Below, piece by piece: positions 6,309 through 8,205 of a stretch of DNA of 8,205 bases. This DNA is from an uncultured Erysipelotrichaceae bacterium. GTDB lineage: Bacteria > Bacillota_I > Bacilli_A > RF39 > UBA660. Made by a program: the position numbers and the translations under genes. Within the stretch, counting starts at the first letter, position 1. Each line of letters opens with the position of its first letter. The notes beneath the pieces were generated by a model that made no database searches, was not told where the DNA came from, and was given only the letters and a program-made list of their open reading frames with translations. The stretch is from contig CACZQD010000125.1 in the NCBI GenBank assembly GCA_902783215.1, forward strand, positions 1-8,205. The letters are read 5' to 3'.

Positions 6309-7232
6309 ATGAGTAAAAAAGTATTTAAGACATTAGATGAACAAATAGAAATACTAAAACATAAAGGATTAGTTATTAAAGATGAAGAAAAAGCTAAAAA
6401 TATTTTGTTTAAAGAAAACTATTTTTTTATAAATGGTTATCGTCATTTCTTTTTAAAGAAAAAAGATCAATTTATTGAAGGAACTACTTTTGAAGAATTA
6501 TATGGAATGTTTAAATTTGATCGCAATTTACGTAATATATTTTTTAAAAATCTTTTGATAATTGAGAATAACATAAAATCTATTATTAGTTATGCATTAT
6601 CTAAACAATATGGATTTAAAGAAAAGGATTATTTAAATCCTGATAATTTTACTAATGATACTATTAAAGGTAGACAAGTTAAAGATGTATTAAATAAAGT
6701 AGCTAGACAAATACGTGTGAATGGGTCTCAGCACACAGCTACAATGCACTATATAACTAATTATGGTTATGTACCTTTATGGATTTTAGTTAAAGTTGTT
6801 TCTTTTGGATTAGTATCAGAATTTTATGATATTTTTAAACATCAAGATAAACAAACAATTGCAGATTTTTATAATATTGATCCAGAAACCCTATCTATTT
6901 ATCTGCACATCTTAGCTAATTATCGTAATTTATGTGCCCATGAAGATATATTATATGATCATAAAACGCAAAAAATTATTCCGAATACTAAATATCATGA
7001 AAAACTGAAAATTGCTAAAAAAGAAGATATGTATATATATGGTAAGGACGATTTATTTGCTGTTATAATTATCTTTAAACAAATGCTTTCAGAATCAGAG
7101 TTTAGAGAGCTAATTAATGAAATTGGTTATGAAATAGATGTATTAGAAGCAAAAACAGAAATAATAACTATCAACAAATTTTTAAATAAAATTGGTTTTC
7201 CAATTAATTGGAGAGATATAATTGAATTATAA
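6309..7232 (+). CDS. Abi-like protein (Abi_2 family, AbiD/AbiF type) with HEPN RNase motif
   Basis: A 307-residue protein of the Abi_2 abortive-infection family. The N-terminal part has the family's aromatic motif (here NYFFINGYRHFF, about residues 35-46). A helical stretch beginning FDRNLRNIFFKNLLIIENNIKS follows, the usual FDxxLR...E region. RNLCAHED holds the HEPN R-x4-H motif at R206 and H211, which in HEPN proteins forms a metal-independent RNase site upon dimerisation. Family members block phage growth by damaging host functions, and AbiF relatives have been proposed as RNA-regulated toxins related to Cas13. It has no membrane segment and should be cytoplasmic. Start ATG 6309 is chosen because the promoter lies just upstream; the ribosome binding site (GAGTGTGA) is weak. 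The 3' end overlaps the protease gene by 11 nt. Specific activity and trigger are not shown by the sequence. Confidence 0.85.
   Translation: MSKKVFKTLDEQIEILKHKGLVIKDEEKAKNILFKENYFFINGYRHFFLKKKDQFIEGTTFEELYGMFKFDRNLRNIFFKNLLIIENNIKSIISYALSKQYGFKEKDYLNPDNFTNDTIKGRQVKDVLNKVARQIRVNGSQHTATMHYITNYGYVPLWILVKVVSFGLVSEFYDIFKHQDKQTIADFYNIDPETLSIYLHILANYRNLCAHEDILYDHKTQKIIPNTKYHEKLKIAKKEDMYIYGKDDLFAVIIIFKQMLSESEFRELINEIGYEIDVLEAKTEIITINKFLNKIGFPINWRDIIEL
7210..7215 (+). promoter_or_regulatory. Ribosome binding site GGAGAG selecting TTG 7222
   Basis: GGAGAG inside the end of the Abi-like gene lies 6 nt before TTG 7222. The next in-frame Met is beyond the catalytic His and Asp, so this TTG start is close to forced. 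Confidence 0.7.
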
Positions 7233-8103
7233 AATAAAAATAACTATATGTTTAGTACTGATACTTATTATAGTTATTATAAATAGAGTATATATATATC
7301 CACATTATAATGTAGTTAAAATAATTAGTGATAATGAATTATCCACAAAAACAGGGTATGGAATAGTATATAAGAAGGATAAAAAGACTTATATTGTAAC
7401 AAATTATCATATTATAAATAATAGTGATAAGATTATTATTCAATATGGATTTAAGGATAAAATAGCTAAACTAGTTAATGGTGATGAGTATGAAGATATA
7501 GCTGTATTATCTGTGAATAATGATAAAAGGCTTTTACCTGCACAATTTCAAGTAATGTATCATATAAATGATAGAGTTAGGATAACACATAATAAAGGTT
7601 ATATTCGTACAAAAAATAAAAAAGTATTAGTTAAATTATCGAATGGTAATTATTTGATTAATACTTTGAAAGTAAATTTGCCAGTTTCTTTAGGAGATAG
7701 TGGGAAACCTCTTTATCACGGTAATAATGTTATAGGTATGATGTCAATGGTTGATGATAAAGAGAAGAATATAGGATATGCAATAGATATAAACAAAGTA
7801 TTAAAAGTTGCTCACCAGTTGGAGACAAAATCTATAAAAAGACCAGATTTAAACGTTCAATTAGCTAGTACCACAAACAAAAAAATACTAAAGAAATATA
7901 AATTAAGTAATCATGGATTAAGAGGAGTTATTGTAACAGATAATTATAATTCTAAATTATTAAAAAAAGGAGATATTATTGTCTCCATAAATAACAAAAA
8001 AATTGAAGATATAGTACATTTTAAATACTATTTATATAATACACAAAAGTATACCCTATTAGTTTATCGTAATAGCACGTATATAACAATAAAAAACAGA
8101 TAA
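7222..8103 (+). CDS. Membrane-anchored trypsin-like serine protease with C-terminal PDZ domain (HtrA/DegP-like)
   Basis: A 293-residue protein. A single hydrophobic helix (about residues 7-22) after a basic NYKIK head is an uncleaved signal anchor, placing the rest outside the membrane. The protease domain carries the full trypsin triad: H63 in TNYHII, D92 in YEDIAVLSV and S160 in LGDSGKPLY. A C-terminal PDZ-like segment (about 215-290) includes LRGVIVTD and KKGDIIVSINNKKI. This is the HtrA/DegP plan but compact; typical Gram-positive HtrA proteins are about 350-450 residues. The serine motif reads GDSGKP where HtrA usually has GNSGGP, so a Lys replaces the second Gly. It starts with TTG and overlaps the Abi-like gene by 11 nt, so the two are co-transcribed and probably translationally coupled. 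A surface quality-control protease is the default reading; a role linked to the Abi partner is inference. Confidence 0.88.
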   Translation: MNYKIKITICLVLILIIVIINRVYIYPHYNVVKIISDNELSTKTGYGIVYKKDKKTYIVTNYHIINNSDKIIIQYGFKDKIAKLVNGDEYEDIAVLSVNNDKRLLPAQFQVMYHINDRVRITHNKGYIRTKNKKVLVKLSNGNYLINTLKVNLPVSLGDSGKPLYHGNNVIGMMSMVDDKEKNIGYAIDINKVLKVAHQLETKSIKRPDLNVQLASTTNKKILKKYKLSNHGLRGVIVTDNYNSKLLKKGDIIVSINNKKIEDIVHFKYYLYNTQKYTLLVYRNSTYITIKNR

Positions 8104-8121
8104 CTAGTTAGTTATCTGTTT
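8091..8121. terminator. Terminator hairpin at the end of the Abi-protease operon, possibly bidirectional
   Basis: A perfect 13-bp inverted repeat (8094-8106 with 8109-8121, AAACAGATAACTA pairing with TAGTTATCTGTTT); in practice the innermost pairs must open to form the loop. The protease stop TAA lies in the left arm. On the plus strand only three T, within the stem, precede C. On the minus strand six T follow, so it is formally a better terminator for transcription entering from the right. Confidence 0.6.
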
Positions 8122-8127
8122 CAGAGT

Positions 8128-8143
8128 GTTGACAAAGGTCAAC
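8128..8143. repeat. Palindrome GTTGAC-AAAG-GTCAAC, possible operator
   Basis: Perfect 6-bp arms (8128-8133 and 8138-8143) around AAAG, in the promoter region at the right edge. Its left half contains TTGACA, a perfect -35 hexamer, but the TATAAT box downstream is 35 nt away, too far to pair with it. The symmetry suits a dimeric repressor; the protein is unknown. Confidence 0.35.
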
Positions 8144-8146
8144 CTC

Positions 8147-8175
8147 TTTTCTTTATGCAAAAAATGTTGTATAAT
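8147..8175 (+). promoter_or_regulatory. Candidate promoter with consensus TATAAT for a gene beyond the window
   Basis: TATAAT at 8170-8175 is a perfect -10. The hexamer 17 nt upstream (TTTTCT, 8147-8152) is poor, so the promoter would be weak or need an activator. Transcription would start near 8182 and continue past the window edge. No start codon with a usable frame follows within the remaining bases, so these 20-odd nt are leader or RNA gene. Confidence 0.4.
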
Positions 8176-8205
8176 AAGTATGTAAGGTTGCTTATTGTTT
8201 TACCG

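Noticed and set aside
8128..8144. CtsR heat-shock operator (GGTCAAA tandem heptads)
   Set aside because: The site is an inverted repeat, not the direct heptad repeat CtsR needs, and the second heptad is missing.
8139..8204. Minus-strand open stretch of 21 codons from the right edge to TGA at 8141-8139, ahead of a U-rich minus-strand terminator
   Set aside because: Too short to separate from chance in AT-rich DNA, and a plus-strand TATAAT lies in the same bases. It could be the tail of a gene to the right; only more sequence would tell.
1..8205. Mycoplasma-type code (TGA = Trp) suggested by the AT richness
   Set aside because: TGA ends the DUF368 gene and the small minus-strand ORF, and Trp positions use TGG.
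1..8205. CRISPR arrays, insertion sequences, tRNA or rRNA genes
   Set aside because: No regularly spaced repeats, transposase-like protein, or tRNA or rRNA signature was seen.

Overview
The window is very AT-rich DNA with tightly packed genes. TGA is used as a real stop (the DUF368-family gene and the small minus-strand ORF both end in TGA) and Trp is TGG, so this is the standard bacterial code, not the mycoplasma code. AGGAGG/GGAGGT-type ribosome binding sites, a lipobox lipoprotein, a LicD-family protein and above all a cysteine-rich CotY/CotZ/ExsY-type spore-coat protein point to a low-GC Gram-positive (Bacillota; Bacilli or Erysipelotrichia-like) with spore-coat genes. I cannot name the species.

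Layout. (A) 16-1357, plus strand: a UPF0316/DUF2179 membrane protein followed after 19 nt by a DUF368 membrane protein, the family linked to undecaprenyl-phosphate recycling (PopT). (B) 1345-2377, minus strand: a LicD-family transferase and, overlapping its last codons, an easily missed 53-codon two-helix membrane protein. The small ORF also overlaps the convergent DUF368 gene by 13 bp inside a terminator hairpin. (C) 2378-2512: a divergent promoter region. The rightward promoter matches the sigma-K pattern AC-N16-CATAnnnTA, which fits the coat gene it precedes. (D) 2513-2976: the spore-coat gene and its terminator. (E) 3025-6236: a PMCA-type (P2B) Ca2+ ATPase and a small lipoprotein, closed by a strong terminator. 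(F) 6256-8121: an Abi_2/AbiD-AbiF-like HEPN protein with its own extended -10 promoter, overlapping by 11 nt a TTG-initiated membrane-anchored trypsin/HtrA-like protease with a C-terminal PDZ domain. (G) 8122-8205: a GTTGAC/GTCAAC palindrome and a consensus TATAAT box; what they drive lies beyond the window.

Much of the window concerns the cell envelope: carrier lipid recycling, a LicD-type transferase, Ca2+ export, a lipoprotein and a surface protease. The best candidate for an undescribed system is unit F, an abortive-infection-type putative RNase translationally coupled to an extracytoplasmic serine protease. The 53-codon ORF is the best candidate for an unannotated gene.
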